A DNA stretch of 64,000 nucleotides, from the NCBI GenBank assembly GCA_049314555.1, contig JBMOEW010000012.1:7625-71624 (forward strand), given 5' to 3'. The notes under the pieces are model-generated. The model did no database searches, was not told the DNA's origin, and saw nothing but the letters and a program-made list of their open reading frames with translations. Made by a program: the position numbers and the translations under genes. Below, in pieces: positions 23,197 through 32,785 of the stretch. Numbering within the stretch: position 1 is the first letter of the stretch; each line of letters opens with the position of its first letter. The stretch is from REEB509 sp049314555. Lineage in GTDB: Bacteria; Pseudomonadota; Alphaproteobacteria; Caulobacterales; Aquidulcibacteraceae.

Positions 23197-25713
23197 ATGT
23201 CACAAAAGAAAGCCTTTGGTTGGGCGCTGTTCACGGGCGTGTCGATGGCGGCCATGAGCTTGGTTTCGCCCGCTTTGGCCCAGGACGACCCAGGAAATGA
23301 CGATGAAATCGTCGTGACCGCCACGGGCCGGGCTGCGGTGCTGCAGGAAGTGCCGATCGCGGTGACCGCGCTGAACGCTGCACAGCTGGAAAATGCCGGC
23401 GTGCAAGACATTCGCGACGTGGCCGTTTTGACGCCTAGCTATCGCTTCTTCACCGGCCAATCGAACTCTGCCGGCACCACCGCCTCGATCCGCGGCGTTG
23501 GCACGGGCGGCGACAACCCAGGCTTTGAAAGCGCTGTGGGCTTCTTCATCGACGGTGTTTACCGCAACCGCTCCGGCGTTGCGCTGACCGAACTGCCGGA
23601 AGTGCAGCGTATCGAAGTGCTGCGTGGCCCGCAGGGCACGCTGTTTGGCCGCAACACCACCTCCGGCGCGATTAGCGTTGTGACGGCGGGGCCAGAATTC
23701 ACGACGCGGGCGTTTGGTGAAATCGAAGCCGGCAACTTTGGCTATCTGTCTGCCACTGGCGGGATCACCGGCCCCTTGGCTGACAACTTTGCCGTTCGCA
23801 TGGAAGGCAACATCCAAGCCCGCGACGGCTACATCACCGACGTCAACACCGGCCGCGACATCAACGACCGCAATCGTTGGTTTGTGCGCGGTCAAGCGCT
23901 GTGGGACATTACTTCGGACGCGTCTTTGCGGATCATCGTGGACACCGCTCAAACCGACGAAAACTGCTGCACTGCCATTTCCGTGAAGCAAGGCGCGGCT
24001 GCCGGGGCAATCAACTTGATCGCTGGCCTGCAAGGCCGCGTGGGCATGGTGGCCCCGATCACAGACGGTGGCTACAACGTGGCGCTGTCGCCAAACCGCA
24101 GCTACGGAGAAGCGGTGGAAGAATGGGGCTGGTCTGGCCAGCTCGATTGGGCGATCGGCGACCTGAACCTCACCTCGATCACTGCCTACCGCGACTGGAG
24201 TGCGGAACGCGATCAAGACATCGACTTCTCTGGCATCGATCGCGCCTATCGCGACGGTTACGATCTGGGCTTCCAAACCTTTACGCAGGAATTGCGCCTG
24301 CAGGGTGAGAATGGCCCGCTGAACTGGATCGTTGGTGGCTTCTATGCCGACGAAAGCCTGGATCTGACGGACACCATCCGGTTTGGTGCCGACTCTGCCC
24401 GTTACGTTGACGCCCTCACCGCTGGCGTTGATCTGAACGGCCCTGCCCCAGGCGGCACGGGCTTCACGTTGTTCCGTTCCTTGAACCCGGCGGCGCCGCT
24501 GCTGGTGGAAACCATCGCACTGCTGGGCGGCGTTCCGCCACTTTCGGCAGCGGCTCTAGGCAACGGCTTGCTGGCGGCGGCACCGACCGCGGGCCAAGGC
24601 CAGCAAGCGGACAACTGGGCGACCGAGACCACCAGCTGGTCGCTTTTCACGCACAACGAAATCAGCCTCAGCGACCAGCTGACCTGGACCGTTGGCGTGC
24701 GCTACAACCACGAAGAAAAGGACATGACCGGATCGCTGAATTCAGTGGTTCCTGCGTGTAACTTCCTGAACTCGCTGATCGACACTCCCAGCGAAGCCAT
24801 TGTGTCTGCCATGGGCGCTTTGCGGATCCTGGTTTGCAACCCAGCGATTAACACCCAATCCAATGGCAACTATCGGGACTCGACCGAAGAGAACGAATGG
24901 TCGGGCACCACCAACCTGCGCTACCAGTTTACCGATGACTTCATGGTCTACGGCAGCTACTCGCGCGGCTATAAGGCAGGCGGCTTCAACCTTGACCGCT
25001 CGGGCTTCAGCTACTCGCTTGGCCTGTTGAGCAATGCGGTTGTTCCAAACACGAACCAGTTGCAATTCGCACCTGAATTCGTGGACGCCTACGAACTGGG
25101 CTTCAAGTCCACCCTGTTCGACGGCCGCGCCACGTTCAACGGCACGGTGTATTACCAACAAATCACCGACTACCAGCTGAACGCCTTCTCTGGCTTCAAC
25201 TTCATCGTGTTCAACGTGCCGGAAGCGATCACGCAGGGCGTTGAACTGGACATGTCGCTGCGCGCCACCGACAACCTCACCTTCACGGGGGCGGTGGCCT
25301 ACAACGACGCCACATACGAGAGCACTCTGGTGGACAGCCTTGGCATCACCCAAGTGGTTGCTGGTTCGAAGTTCACTACGCCTGAGTGGAACGTGTCTGG
25401 CTCGGCCCTTTACGAAGTGCCGCTGTCTGACAACTACACCGCCAAGTTCTACCTGAACGGCACCTGGGTGAGCGAATACGCGACGCAAACCCTGAGCCGC
25501 GACCCGGTGACCGACAACGACGCGTTTGCGACGTTTAACGCCCGGATCGGCTTGGCTAACGCTTCTGGCTGGGAGCTGGAGCTGTGGGGCGAGAACATCT
25601 CCGATGAGTACTACTATATCGGGTCGTTCGCCGTTCCTGAGCAAACCGGCAACTTCGCCGTCTACCCAAGCGTGCCACGCACCTGGGGTGTGACGCTGCG
25701 GGCAGACTTCTGA
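23197..25713 (+). CDS. TonB-dependent outer-membrane receptor
   Basis: An 838-residue protein with a signal peptide (SLVSPALAQ), a TonB-box-like DDEIVVTA just after cleavage, a plug domain (residues about 40-150, ending in VEVLRGPQGTLFGRN-type RIEVLRGPQGTLFG) and a 22-strand barrel ending in the aromatic residue LRADF. The barrel contains the repeated YGSYSRGYKAGGFN element characteristic of the sphingomonad/caulobacterial TBDR group. GGGAGGA lies just upstream of the ATG at 23197. No TonB-ExbB-ExbD or sigma/anti-sigma genes adjoin it, and the ligand is unknown. A strong terminator follows. Confidence 0.95.
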   Translation: MSQKKAFGWALFTGVSMAAMSLVSPALAQDDPGNDDEIVVTATGRAAVLQEVPIAVTALNAAQLENAGVQDIRDVAVLTPSYRFFTGQSNSAGTTASIRGVGTGGDNPGFESAVGFFIDGVYRNRSGVALTELPEVQRIEVLRGPQGTLFGRNTTSGAISVVTAGPEFTTRAFGEIEAGNFGYLSATGGITGPLADNFAVRMEGNIQARDGYITDVNTGRDINDRNRWFVRGQALWDITSDASLRIIVDTAQTDENCCTAISVKQGAAAGAINLIAGLQGRVGMVAPITDGGYNVALSPNRSYGEAVEEWGWSGQLDWAIGDLNLTSITAYRDWSAERDQDIDFSGIDRAYRDGYDLGFQTFTQELRLQGENGPLNWIVGGFYADESLDLTDTIRFGADSARYVDALTAGVDLNGPAPGGTGFTLFRSLNPAAPLLVETIALLGGVPPLSAAALGNGLLAAAPTAGQGQQADNWATETTSWSLFTHNEISLSDQLTWTVGVRYNHEEKDMTGSLNSVVPACNFLNSLIDTPSEAIVSAMGALRILVCNPAINTQSNGNYRDSTEENEWSGTTNLRYQFTDDFMVYGSYSRGYKAGGFNLDRSGFSYSLGLLSNAVVPNTNQLQFAPEFVDAYELGFKSTLFDGRATFNGTVYYQQITDYQLNAFSGFNFIVFNVPEAITQGVELDMSLRATDNLTFTGAVAYNDATYESTLVDSLGITQVVAGSKFTTPEWNVSGSALYEVPLSDNYTAKFYLNGTWVSEYATQTLSRDPVTDNDAFATFNARIGLANASGWELELWGENISDEYYYIGSFAVPEQTGNFAVYPSVPRTWGVTLRADF

Positions 25714-25739
25714 TCCAACACTTTTGGATCTGGTTTCGG

Positions 25740-25770
25740 AGAGGGCCCCCATTGTGGGGCCCTCTTTTTT
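25740..25770 (+). terminator. Rho-independent terminator after the TonB-dependent receptor
   Basis: AGAGGGCCCC and GGGGCCCTCT form a 10-bp GC-rich stem followed by a run of six T. A smaller hairpin (GATCCAA/TTGGATC) lies just before it at the stop codon. Confidence 0.9.
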
Positions 25771-25848
25771 GTGCTGACCGTTCGGTATTGGTGCGCTTGA
25801 CGGGAGGCGCAAAGCCGCTGCCATTGGACCCTATGACGGGAGGGCGTG

Positions 25849-26997
25849 ATGGGAGCTTTGGCACAGGCGCTGAACATCGCCGATTTGCGGATCCTTGCGC
25901 GCAAGCGTTTGCCACGGATGGTGTTTGACTACATCGATGGCGGGTCTGACGACGAAGTGACGCTGCGGCGGGCGGTTTCGCGGTACACGGACTATGAGCT
26001 GGTTTGGGACGCGCTCAAAGATATCGCAGCGATTGACCTGTCTGGCCGGGTGATGGGCCAGGACATGCGCCTGCCCTTTTTCATTTCGCCGACGGCGGCG
26101 TCGCGGTTGTTTCACCATGCGGGCGAACCTGCGGTGGCGCGGGCCGCGCACCAAGCGGGGGTGGTCTATTCGATTTCGACCTTGGGCTCGACCAGCATTG
26201 AAGATATCGCCACGGCAACACCGGGGCCAAAGCTGTTCCAGATCTACGTTTGGAAAGACCGGGGTCTGGTGCGCGAGATTTTGCAGCGGGTACGTGCGGC
26301 CGGGTTTGTGGGCGTTGTCTTGACGGTGGACGTGCCGGTTGCGGGGAACCGGGAGCGCGATCCCCGCAATGGGTTTTCGATCCCGCCCAAGGTCAACGCT
26401 CAAACAGCGCTTCAGGCTCTGTCCCGGCCCAGCTGGCTTTGGCATGTGCTGAGCGAACCACCGATCCGGCCAGCCAACTTCTCGCACCTGGGCGACCCGC
26501 CAGGGGGGATCATGGGCTTTATCGACAGCCAGTTTGATCGGAGCGTGACCTGGAAGGACGCCGCCTGGATGCGGGAGGAATGGGGCGGGCCGTTTGCGGT
26601 GAAGGGCATTATCACGCCGGAAGATGCGCGGCGTTGCGTGGATATCGGCGCGAGCACCGTGTGGATCTCCAACCATGGCGGCCGGCAGGTCGATACGTCG
26701 TTAACCACGATTGACGCCTTGGTGCCGGTCGTTGACGCGCTCAATGGGGCGGCGGAGGTGGTGTTGGACGGCGGGGTGCGGCGGGGCAGTGATATCGCCA
26801 AGGCCCTGGCCCTTGGGGCGAACGCGGTGGCGCTGGGCCGGGCTTACCTTTGGGGCCTGGCTGCGGGGGGCGAAGCGGGCGTAAACCGCACGTTCGGCAT
26901 GTTGGAGACGGAGCTGCGCCGGACCATGGCGCTCTTGGGGGCCACCCAGGTGAGCGCGCTGCAGCGCCGGTTTGTACGGCCGCCGTTTACCCGCTGA
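25849..26997 (+). CDS. FMN-dependent alpha-hydroxy-acid oxidase/dehydrogenase (LldD-like)
   Basis: The 382-residue TIM-barrel flavoprotein belongs to the L-lactate dehydrogenase/glycolate oxidase family. Visible landmarks are RMVFDYIDGGSDDE at the N-terminus, the YSISTLGSTSIE strand, TVDVPVAGNRERD, the catalytic WISNHGGRQVD (base His and substrate-binding Arg) and VLDGGVRRGSD with LGANAVALGRAYLWGLA for the FMN phosphate. The substrate may be L-lactate, mandelate or another 2-hydroxy acid. An in-frame GTG one codon upstream is possible. The response-regulator gene follows directly, but this is probably incidental. Confidence 0.93.
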   Translation: MGALAQALNIADLRILARKRLPRMVFDYIDGGSDDEVTLRRAVSRYTDYELVWDALKDIAAIDLSGRVMGQDMRLPFFISPTAASRLFHHAGEPAVARAAHQAGVVYSISTLGSTSIEDIATATPGPKLFQIYVWKDRGLVREILQRVRAAGFVGVVLTVDVPVAGNRERDPRNGFSIPPKVNAQTALQALSRPSWLWHVLSEPPIRPANFSHLGDPPGGIMGFIDSQFDRSVTWKDAAWMREEWGGPFAVKGIITPEDARRCVDIGASTVWISNHGGRQVDTSLTTIDALVPVVDALNGAAEVVLDGGVRRGSDIAKALALGANAVALGRAYLWGLAAGGEAGVNRTFGMLETELRRTMALLGATQVSALQRRFVRPPFTR

Positions 26998-27062
26998 TGG
27001 CAGCAATCAATATTTTGTTCATAGATCTGTCGCATACGTTCGGGGGGATTGGACCTATTTTC

Positions 27063-27488
27063 ATGCCGTTACGCCACAAACGCGTTCTCTTGGTGGACGA
27101 CAACCAACACATGCGCACGCTGGTTGCCACGATTCTGCGCGGGCTGGGCTGCAAGGAGATTGCGGAGGCTGGCGACGGGGCCACCGCGCTGGAGATGATG
27201 CGCGATCTGCCGGTGGATGTGGTCATCGTTGATTATAAGATGAGCGGCATTGATGGCATTGAGTTCGTGCGGATGTTGCGAACCGCCAAGGATAGCCCAG
27301 GGCGTTATTTGCCGATATTGATGATGACCGGAAGCACAACCCGCCGGGTGGTCTTGGCAGCTAAACAGGCAGGGGTTTCAGCGTTTGTGGCGAAGCCTGT
27401 TTCAACGCGGACGTTGGCAGACCGGCTGGCCTATTCGCTCGCCAATCCGATGCCGGGCGAGACATCAGACGCTTATCTGCTGAGTTAG
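27063..27488 (+). CDS. Stand-alone CheY-like response regulator
   Basis: The 141-residue receiver has LLVDDNQHMR (acidic pair), the phospho-acceptor Asp in VVIVDYKMSG, Thr in MMTGST and Lys in VAKPVSTRTL. It lacks an output domain. The start MPLRHKRVLL at 27063 matches the family; an ATG at 26997 that overlaps the upstream stop codon would add 22 residues and allow translational coupling to the oxidase gene. It shares the RGxG, AxDG, DSPG and VKPVS pattern with the regulator at 19.4 kb, so the two are likely paralogs. No histidine kinase is encoded nearby. Confidence 0.85.
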   Translation: MPLRHKRVLLVDDNQHMRTLVATILRGLGCKEIAEAGDGATALEMMRDLPVDVVIVDYKMSGIDGIEFVRMLRTAKDSPGRYLPILMMTGSTTRRVVLAAKQAGVSAFVAKPVSTRTLADRLAYSLANPMPGETSDAYLLS

Positions 27489-27496
27489 CCCTGCGG

Positions 27497-28444
27497 TTAG
27501 CGGGCGGCGAGGCGTGCTTCGACAACGTCCCAGAAACGCGCCGGCACATCGATGCCGTTAAAGCGCTTCAACTCCTGAACCAGGGTGGGTGAGGTCACGT
27601 TGATTTCGGTGAGGTAGCCGGCGATCACGTCCAAGCCGGCAAACAAGATGCCCTCTTCCCGCAGAAGCGGGGCGACGCGGGCGGCGATTTCGCGGTCCCG
27701 GTCGTCGAGATCGGTGGCCACGGCGCTGCCGCCGACGTGCAGGTTGGCGCGAAACTCCCCCGCAGACGGCATTCGCCGCACGGCCCCCAAGGGTTCGCCG
27801 TCCAACACAAACACCCGCTTGTCGCCCTGGTACACCCCTTCCAAAAATGCCTGGACAATGATGGGTTCCTTGCCGCTTTCGGTGAGCATTTGGGTGATGT
27901 GGCTGGCTATGGCGGGGTCATCGCTTTTGACCTTCCGCACTCCCTCCCCGCCCATCAGAAATGCCGGCTTCAGCACGATCTGGTCGAAGTCTTGGGCGAA
28001 GGCGAGGATCGCCGGCAGATGGCGACCGACGTAGGTTGGCGGGATCAGATCGTCGAACGGCAGGGTTGAGATTTTTTCAGGGATGTTGCGCACGCCGCGG
28101 GGATTGTTCAGCACCAGCGTTTCTTCCGCTGCGCGCTCCAAGAGATAGGTGTTTGTGACGTAGCTCATGTCAAAGGGCGGATCCTGGCGGATCAAGACCA
28201 CATCGAAATGGCCGATATCGATAATGGCTTCTTCTAAGGTGCGATAGTGATCGCCCGGGCGCTGGGCCACTTCGACCCGACGGGCAGCCGCCCGCAGGAC
28301 GCCGCGGTCAAAATACAACTCATCAGGCGTGAACCACCAAATTTCATGCCCGCGCTTTTGCGCCTCCACCATGAAGGCCAGGGAGGTGTCGCGCTCCACC
28401 ACCATGTTCTCGATCGGGTCCATTTGCACAGCGATGCGGCGCAT
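27497..28444 (-). CDS. gshB: Glutathione synthetase
   Basis: The 315-residue ATP-grasp enzyme joins gamma-glutamylcysteine and glycine. Family signatures are the N-terminal IAVQMDPIE, QDPPFDMSYVTNTYLLE, NNPRGVRNIPEK, LKPAFLMGGEGV and the metal-binding INVTSPTLVQEL. Length equals the usual 315 residues. The gene ends a tight same-strand group: malyl-CoA lyase-like gene, glutamine amidotransferase (6-base gap) and gshB (14-base gap). Supplies glutathione for the frmA, gloB and grxD products of the window. Confidence 0.96.
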   Translation of the reverse strand: MRRIAVQMDPIENMVVERDTSLAFMVEAQKRGHEIWWFTPDELYFDRGVLRAAARRVEVAQRPGDHYRTLEEAIIDIGHFDVVLIRQDPPFDMSYVTNTYLLERAAEETLVLNNPRGVRNIPEKISTLPFDDLIPPTYVGRHLPAILAFAQDFDQIVLKPAFLMGGEGVRKVKSDDPAIASHITQMLTESGKEPIIVQAFLEGVYQGDKRVFVLDGEPLGAVRRMPSAGEFRANLHVGGSAVATDLDDRDREIAARVAPLLREEGILFAGLDVIAGYLTEINVTSPTLVQELKRFNGIDVPARFWDVVEARLAAR

Positions 28445-28458
28445 AGGGCGTTATCCTT

Positions 28459-29160
28459 TCAAACGAGGCTGGCCTGGCGCAGATAGAGCGAGAGGCAGGC
28501 AATAGCGGTTTGGTGCAAGCTTTGCCAATGGGTGGTGGCAAGCTGGCGCAGGTCTTTGGGATTGATGCCCGCAGCGGCGAGTTCAGCAGCATGGCCGATC
28601 AGCCAGCGCTCAAAGCCTGGGCCGCCGGCTTCGGGGTGAAACTGGACGGCCAGGATCTTTGGTCCCAGGGCGAAGGCTTGATTGGGCGTGAGCGCGGTGG
28701 AGGCCAAGCGCGTGGCCCCTTCTGGGAGGTCAAAGGTATCGCCGTGCCAGTGCAGCGCGATGGGTGCCTGCTGATAAGGCTGCAGTGGCGAGGTCTGCCC
28801 TCCTTCGGTTAAGCTGATGGGGGCAAAGCCGATCTCCTTCTGGCCGGTGGGATAGACGCGGGCCCCTAGAGCCGCGGCCATCGCTTGTGCGCCCAGGCAG
28901 ATGCCAAGGGTTGGCCGATCGGCGCGCAGGCGCTGCTCGATAAAGCGGAGTTCGGGCGCGAGCCAGGGATAGGCCTCCTGGTCATAAATGGCGATGGGCC
29001 CACCCAGCACGATCAACAGGTCTGCCCCGAGGGGATCGGTTGGCAGCGGGGCAAGGCCCGCTTCGTGTAAGGACAGGTCAAAACCCCTGTCGCGCAGGGG
29101 CGCTTCCCACGCGCCAAGGTCTTCAAAGGCCAGATGTCGAATGATCAAGGCGGAGGGCAT
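28459..29160 (-). CDS. Class I glutamine amidotransferase-like protein
   Basis: The 233-residue protein is a stand-alone GMP-synthase-like GATase domain. The nucleophile is Cys88 in GICLGAQAMA, the histidine is in AVQFHPEAG and a downstream Glu is part of the same motif. VLGGPIAIYD is the conserved oxyanion strand. Relatives act on gamma-glutamyl or other amides, but the substrate of this subgroup is not defined. Its close position between the malyl-CoA lyase-like gene and gshB suggests cotranscription; a link to gamma-glutamyl metabolism is only an inference. Confidence 0.85.
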   Translation of the reverse strand: MPSALIIRHLAFEDLGAWEAPLRDRGFDLSLHEAGLAPLPTDPLGADLLIVLGGPIAIYDQEAYPWLAPELRFIEQRLRADRPTLGICLGAQAMAAALGARVYPTGQKEIGFAPISLTEGGQTSPLQPYQQAPIALHWHGDTFDLPEGATRLASTALTPNQAFALGPKILAVQFHPEAGGPGFERWLIGHAAELAAAGINPKDLRQLATTHWQSLHQTAIACLSLYLRQASLV

Positions 29161-29166
29161 GGCGGA

Positions 29167-30213
29167 TTACAGGCCGTAGGCCTTTGCCATGTCGGGGTCT
29201 CGGGCAGACACCATGCGGGCGAGGTCCACCATCACTTTGGCCTGTTTGAAGGTGGCATCATCCTGCATCTTGCCGTCGATCATCGCGACGCCACCGCCTT
29301 GCGGCATGCTTTCGATGATTTTTTTGGCGAACAAAACCTCGTCCACGGCCGGGGAAAAGACCCGCTTGGCGATGGCAATCTGATCCGGGTGGAGGCTCCA
29401 CGCCCCGAGGCAGCCATGCAGGAAGGCGTTTTTGAACTGTTGTTCGCAGCCTGGCAGGTCCTTGATGTCACCAAAGGGGCCGTAGAACGGCTTGATGCCG
29501 GCGGTCTGGCAGGCGTCCACCATTTTGGCGAAGGTGTAGTGCCAGGGATCTTGTTGATAGCGCTCACGGGGCTGATCGTCGTGCGGATCGGCGAGCATCG
29601 CGTAATCGGGATGGCCACCGCCGACCCTGGTGGTTTTCATGCCGCGAGAGGCGGCAAGATCGGCCGGGCCCAGGCTGATGCCCTGCATACGGGGGCTTGC
29701 TTGGGCGATCGCTTCGACGTTGGCCACGCCCTGTGCGGTTTCAAGGATCGCATGCAGCATGATCGGGCGGGAGATTTGGTGCTTGGCTTCGAGCAGGGCC
29801 AAGAGCTGATCCATGTAGTGGATGTCCCAGGGGCCCTCGACCTTCGGCACCATGATCACATCCAGGCGATTGCCGATGGCTGGGACGATCTCCAAAATGT
29901 CGTCCAGGTGCCACGGGCTGTTGAGGGCGTTGATGCGGGTCCAATAGCCGGTATCGCCGAAGGTGTTTTGCTCGCCGATTTCGATCACGCCGCGGCGGGC
30001 GGCGGCCTTTTGATCAAAGGGGATCGCATCTTCCAGATTGCCCAACAGCACATCGACTTGGGTAATCATTTCGGGGACTTTTGCGCGCACTTTTTCCAAG
30101 TGCGGCGGGATGAAGTGGATCATCCGTTCCAAGCGCGGTGGCAGCTCTCGCAGGGGGACTGGCGCGCCGGCGGCGAGCGGCTTGAAGAAGTCTTTTGGCG
30201 TCTTGGCGGTCAT
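29167..30213 (-). CDS. HpcH/HpaI-fold aldolase, malyl-CoA lyase/CitE-like
   Basis: A 348-residue TIM-barrel lyase of the CitE/malyl-CoA lyase branch. Visible are the VLLGNLEDAIPF metal-binding strand, the WTRINALNSPW stretch, DVIMVPKVEGPWDI, HAILETAQGVANV with the catalytic glutamate, and GISLGPADLAAS. This branch cleaves (3S)-malyl-CoA or beta-methylmalyl-CoA to glyoxylate plus acyl-CoA, or hydrolyses malyl-CoA. The length is slightly above the roughly 320 residues of Mcl1. No ethylmalonyl-CoA pathway genes adjoin it, so the exact reaction stays open. Confidence 0.85.
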   Translation of the reverse strand: MTAKTPKDFFKPLAAGAPVPLRELPPRLERMIHFIPPHLEKVRAKVPEMITQVDVLLGNLEDAIPFDQKAAARRGVIEIGEQNTFGDTGYWTRINALNSPWHLDDILEIVPAIGNRLDVIMVPKVEGPWDIHYMDQLLALLEAKHQISRPIMLHAILETAQGVANVEAIAQASPRMQGISLGPADLAASRGMKTTRVGGGHPDYAMLADPHDDQPRERYQQDPWHYTFAKMVDACQTAGIKPFYGPFGDIKDLPGCEQQFKNAFLHGCLGAWSLHPDQIAIAKRVFSPAVDEVLFAKKIIESMPQGGGVAMIDGKMQDDATFKQAKVMVDLARMVSARDPDMAKAYGL

Positions 30214-30267
30214 GGGTGGGGTCTCGCGCAGTATTGGACTTGATGGTTCCTGAACGTGGGCGGCGCG

Positions 30268-31551
30268 CTAGCGGGCGGGTGGCGGGAGGCGTGCGTCCAG
30301 AAAATCGAGGATTTTTTCCCAATCGCTGGTGTGCACGCCGTGTAATCCTGGGCGCATATAGGTGACCTGCGGCGATGCCAAATTCATCTGGCGCAGGTCC
30401 TGTTGCACGAAGGCTGGGGCCCCGAACAATTGGTAGGCGGGGCTTGCGCCTTGGGTAGCGAGGACTGCGCCGATTGGATCGGAGTGTTGATCGCGGCGGG
30501 CACCGGCCAAAAGAACCGGACGCGGCGCAATCAGGGCCAGCAGCTGGTGTTGATCGACCGGCAGGTCTGCTTCGCGGCCAGCGAAGGCGGCGTAGGCGGG
30601 GGCGAACCAGTGGGGATAATCGCTGCTGATGGTGGCGATGGTTTCGCCAATGGCGTTGCGCTGCAAGGACCCACCCGCTGTGCCCGGCTGCAGGGCCACG
30701 ACGGCTGCGGGCCTGTTATCCATGGCGGCGGCCAAGAGCGCTGCTTTACCGTTTCGGCTATGGCCCCAAAGGGTGATGCGCGAGGCGTCTATGCGCGGAT
30801 CGCGGCTGAAGGCGTCGATGGCGCGCAGGTAAGACCACGCCCAAGCAGCGATGGCACCGGTGCGCTGATCTGGTGGTGTGTTTGGGGGGGTGAGCGCGGC
30901 CAAGGCCGGTTCTGCGGTGGCGGCGTTGTCGGGGGCGACCTCCCCCGCATAAAACATCGCGACCGCATAGCCACGGCCCAAAATCAAAGGCATCGGCGGG
31001 GTCATGATGGCATCGCCGAAGATTGCCTTGATCAGCGGGGCAGACCAGCCGGTGCCGCACTCCTGCGGGGTGCCTGGGGGGGCTGCAACGCCGGCGAGGT
31101 CTGGAAAGACGCCCCGATTGCCGCAAAAGTTCTGGGTGATGATGAGCGGCACCGGGCCGGTGGCATTGGCGGGCAGCACCAACAGCATGGAAAAGCCCAT
31201 GGCATCGGCGGCGTTGCCCAAGTGTACCGCAATCTGCTCGATCCGACCGGCCCCATCGACGGCGGCGGCATCTAACACTTCCGGGGGATCAGCAGTCACA
31301 GCGCGGTCGATTGGCCAGGCCCCATACACATTCTGGGCGAAGGCTTGGCGCAGCAAAGGCGCGCGCCTTGTGGTCCAGTCGGCGGGCGAGGTTACGGCGG
31401 GGTCTGTGCCGAAGGGGGCCAGAACCACTGGCGTTGCCGCCTCGCCTTCTGCGCGCAGGGGCACATTGGGGAGTTGCGCGGTCACGCAGCCATACAGGGA
31501 CAAGATCCCGACGCCAGCCAGCGCCGCCAAGCCAATCACGATACGCCGCAT
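30268..31551 (-). CDS. Secreted CE15-like (glucuronoyl esterase-type) alpha/beta hydrolase
   Basis: The 427-residue protein has an N-terminal lipoprotein-like signal (ILSLYGC) and a large alpha/beta hydrolase domain. The nucleophile motif GHSRNGKAALLAAAM matches the GCSRxGK motif of CE15 glucuronoyl esterases, and ALQPGTAGGS follows as the next conserved strand; the C-terminal histidine is in PGLHGVHTSDW. CE15 enzymes cleave lignin-carbohydrate esters, but distant relatives may act on other esters. The start at 31551 is chosen because it begins the signal. It lies upstream of the malyl-CoA lyase-like gene with a gap of 54 bases. Confidence 0.78.
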   Translation of the reverse strand: MRRIVIGLAALAGVGILSLYGCVTAQLPNVPLRAEGEAATPVVLAPFGTDPAVTSPADWTTRRAPLLRQAFAQNVYGAWPIDRAVTADPPEVLDAAAVDGAGRIEQIAVHLGNAADAMGFSMLLVLPANATGPVPLIITQNFCGNRGVFPDLAGVAAPPGTPQECGTGWSAPLIKAIFGDAIMTPPMPLILGRGYAVAMFYAGEVAPDNAATAEPALAALTPPNTPPDQRTGAIAAWAWSYLRAIDAFSRDPRIDASRITLWGHSRNGKAALLAAAMDNRPAAVVALQPGTAGGSLQRNAIGETIATISSDYPHWFAPAYAAFAGREADLPVDQHQLLALIAPRPVLLAGARRDQHSDPIGAVLATQGASPAYQLFGAPAFVQQDLRQMNLASPQVTYMRPGLHGVHTSDWEKILDFLDARLPPPAR

Positions 31552-31748
31552 GAGGTTTCCTTTCGTGATCGACCGCTGGTGCATGACTGCACCACGCACT
31601 GGCGGGGGCCGGCGTCAAGGTCTATCCACCAGCTTGGCGCTTCGACAAGGGCTTGCGGCGGCTTGCCGCAAGCTGAGAATGCGACATTTCGCCAAATGCG
31701 GTGTGCGGCGTTGCGCTCAGCACATGGGATCGTCAGGTTAAAGGCGCT

Positions 31749-32717
31749 GTGCGAACTTATCTCGAGTTTGAAAAATCCCTGGCCGAAATGGACCAGAAGA
31801 TCGAAGAACTTTCTGCCCTCGCAGAGAGCAGCGGGGCCATGGCGATCAGCCCGGAGGTTTCCCGCCTCAAAAGCAAGGCACAGCGCCAACTGCAAGAGGT
31901 CTATTCCAAGCTTGATGCGTGGCAAAAGACCCTGGTGGCGCGCCATCCAGAGCGGCCCAAGTTCGGCGACTATGTGCGGGCACTGGTGACCGACTACGTC
32001 GAGTTGGCCGGGGATCGCAAATATGCCGACGATCAAGCCATTTTGGGCGGCCTAGGAAAGTTCATGGGCAGGCCGTGCGCCATCATCGGCCACGAAAAGG
32101 GACGCACCACCAAAGAGCGTGTCACGCACAACTTTGGCATGGCGCGCCCGGAGGGCTATCGCAAGGCCGTGCGGATTATGGATCTGGCGGACAGATTTCA
32201 CCTGCCGGTCGTGACCTTGGTGGACACCGCTGGTGCCTATCCCGGCATTGGGGCTGAGGAACGCGGTCAGGCTGAAGCCATCGCGCGGTCTACCGAGCGG
32301 TGCTTGACGCTTGGCGTGCCGATCGTGACGCTGATCGCTGGCGAAGGCGGCTCTGGGGGCGCGGTGGCGCTCGCGGCGGCGGACCAAGTGTTGATGTTGG
32401 AGCACTCTATCTATTCCGTGATCAGCCCGGAGGGGGCCGCTTCGATCCTCTGGAAAGACTCGGGGCGCGCCCGGGAAGCCGCCAATGCGATGAAAATCAC
32501 CGCACAGGATCTGTTGGGTCTTGGGGTGACGGACGAAATCATCCCAGAGCCGCTTGGTGGTGCCCATCGCGCGCCGGAGCAAGCCATTGCTGCGGCCGGA
32601 GCGGCTGTCGCCAAGGCACTAGATATGCTTGGTGCCTTGAGCCCAGCAGAGCTGAAGGCGCGAAAAAAAGCGCGCTTTTACGCCATCGGGCGGATGGAAG
32701 AAGCGCAGGCCGTTTGA
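31749..32717 (+). CDS. accA: Acetyl-CoA carboxylase carboxyltransferase subunit alpha
   Basis: The 322-residue product is the alpha half of the carboxyltransferase that makes malonyl-CoA for fatty acid synthesis, acting with AccD. The N-terminus is TYLEFEKSLAEMDQKIEEL, and GHEKGRTTKERVTHNFGM, LVDTAGAYPGIGAEERGQAEAI, GEGGSGGAVALAAADQVLML and EHSIYSVISPEGAASILWKD are diagnostic. The start is a GTG at 31749; the frame is open further upstream but not conserved. AccD is not in the window. Confidence 0.96.
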   Translation: MRTYLEFEKSLAEMDQKIEELSALAESSGAMAISPEVSRLKSKAQRQLQEVYSKLDAWQKTLVARHPERPKFGDYVRALVTDYVELAGDRKYADDQAILGGLGKFMGRPCAIIGHEKGRTTKERVTHNFGMARPEGYRKAVRIMDLADRFHLPVVTLVDTAGAYPGIGAEERGQAEAIARSTERCLTLGVPIVTLIAGEGGSGGAVALAAADQVLMLEHSIYSVISPEGAASILWKDSGRAREAANAMKITAQDLLGLGVTDEIIPEPLGGAHRAPEQAIAAAGAAVAKALDMLGALSPAELKARKKARFYAIGRMEEAQAV

Positions 32718-32785
32718 GCACGTTTGGCGATTTTCGCGCGCATTCATCGCGGATTGGGGTTGCATGAGGTGGGCTGCGGGCGCCA

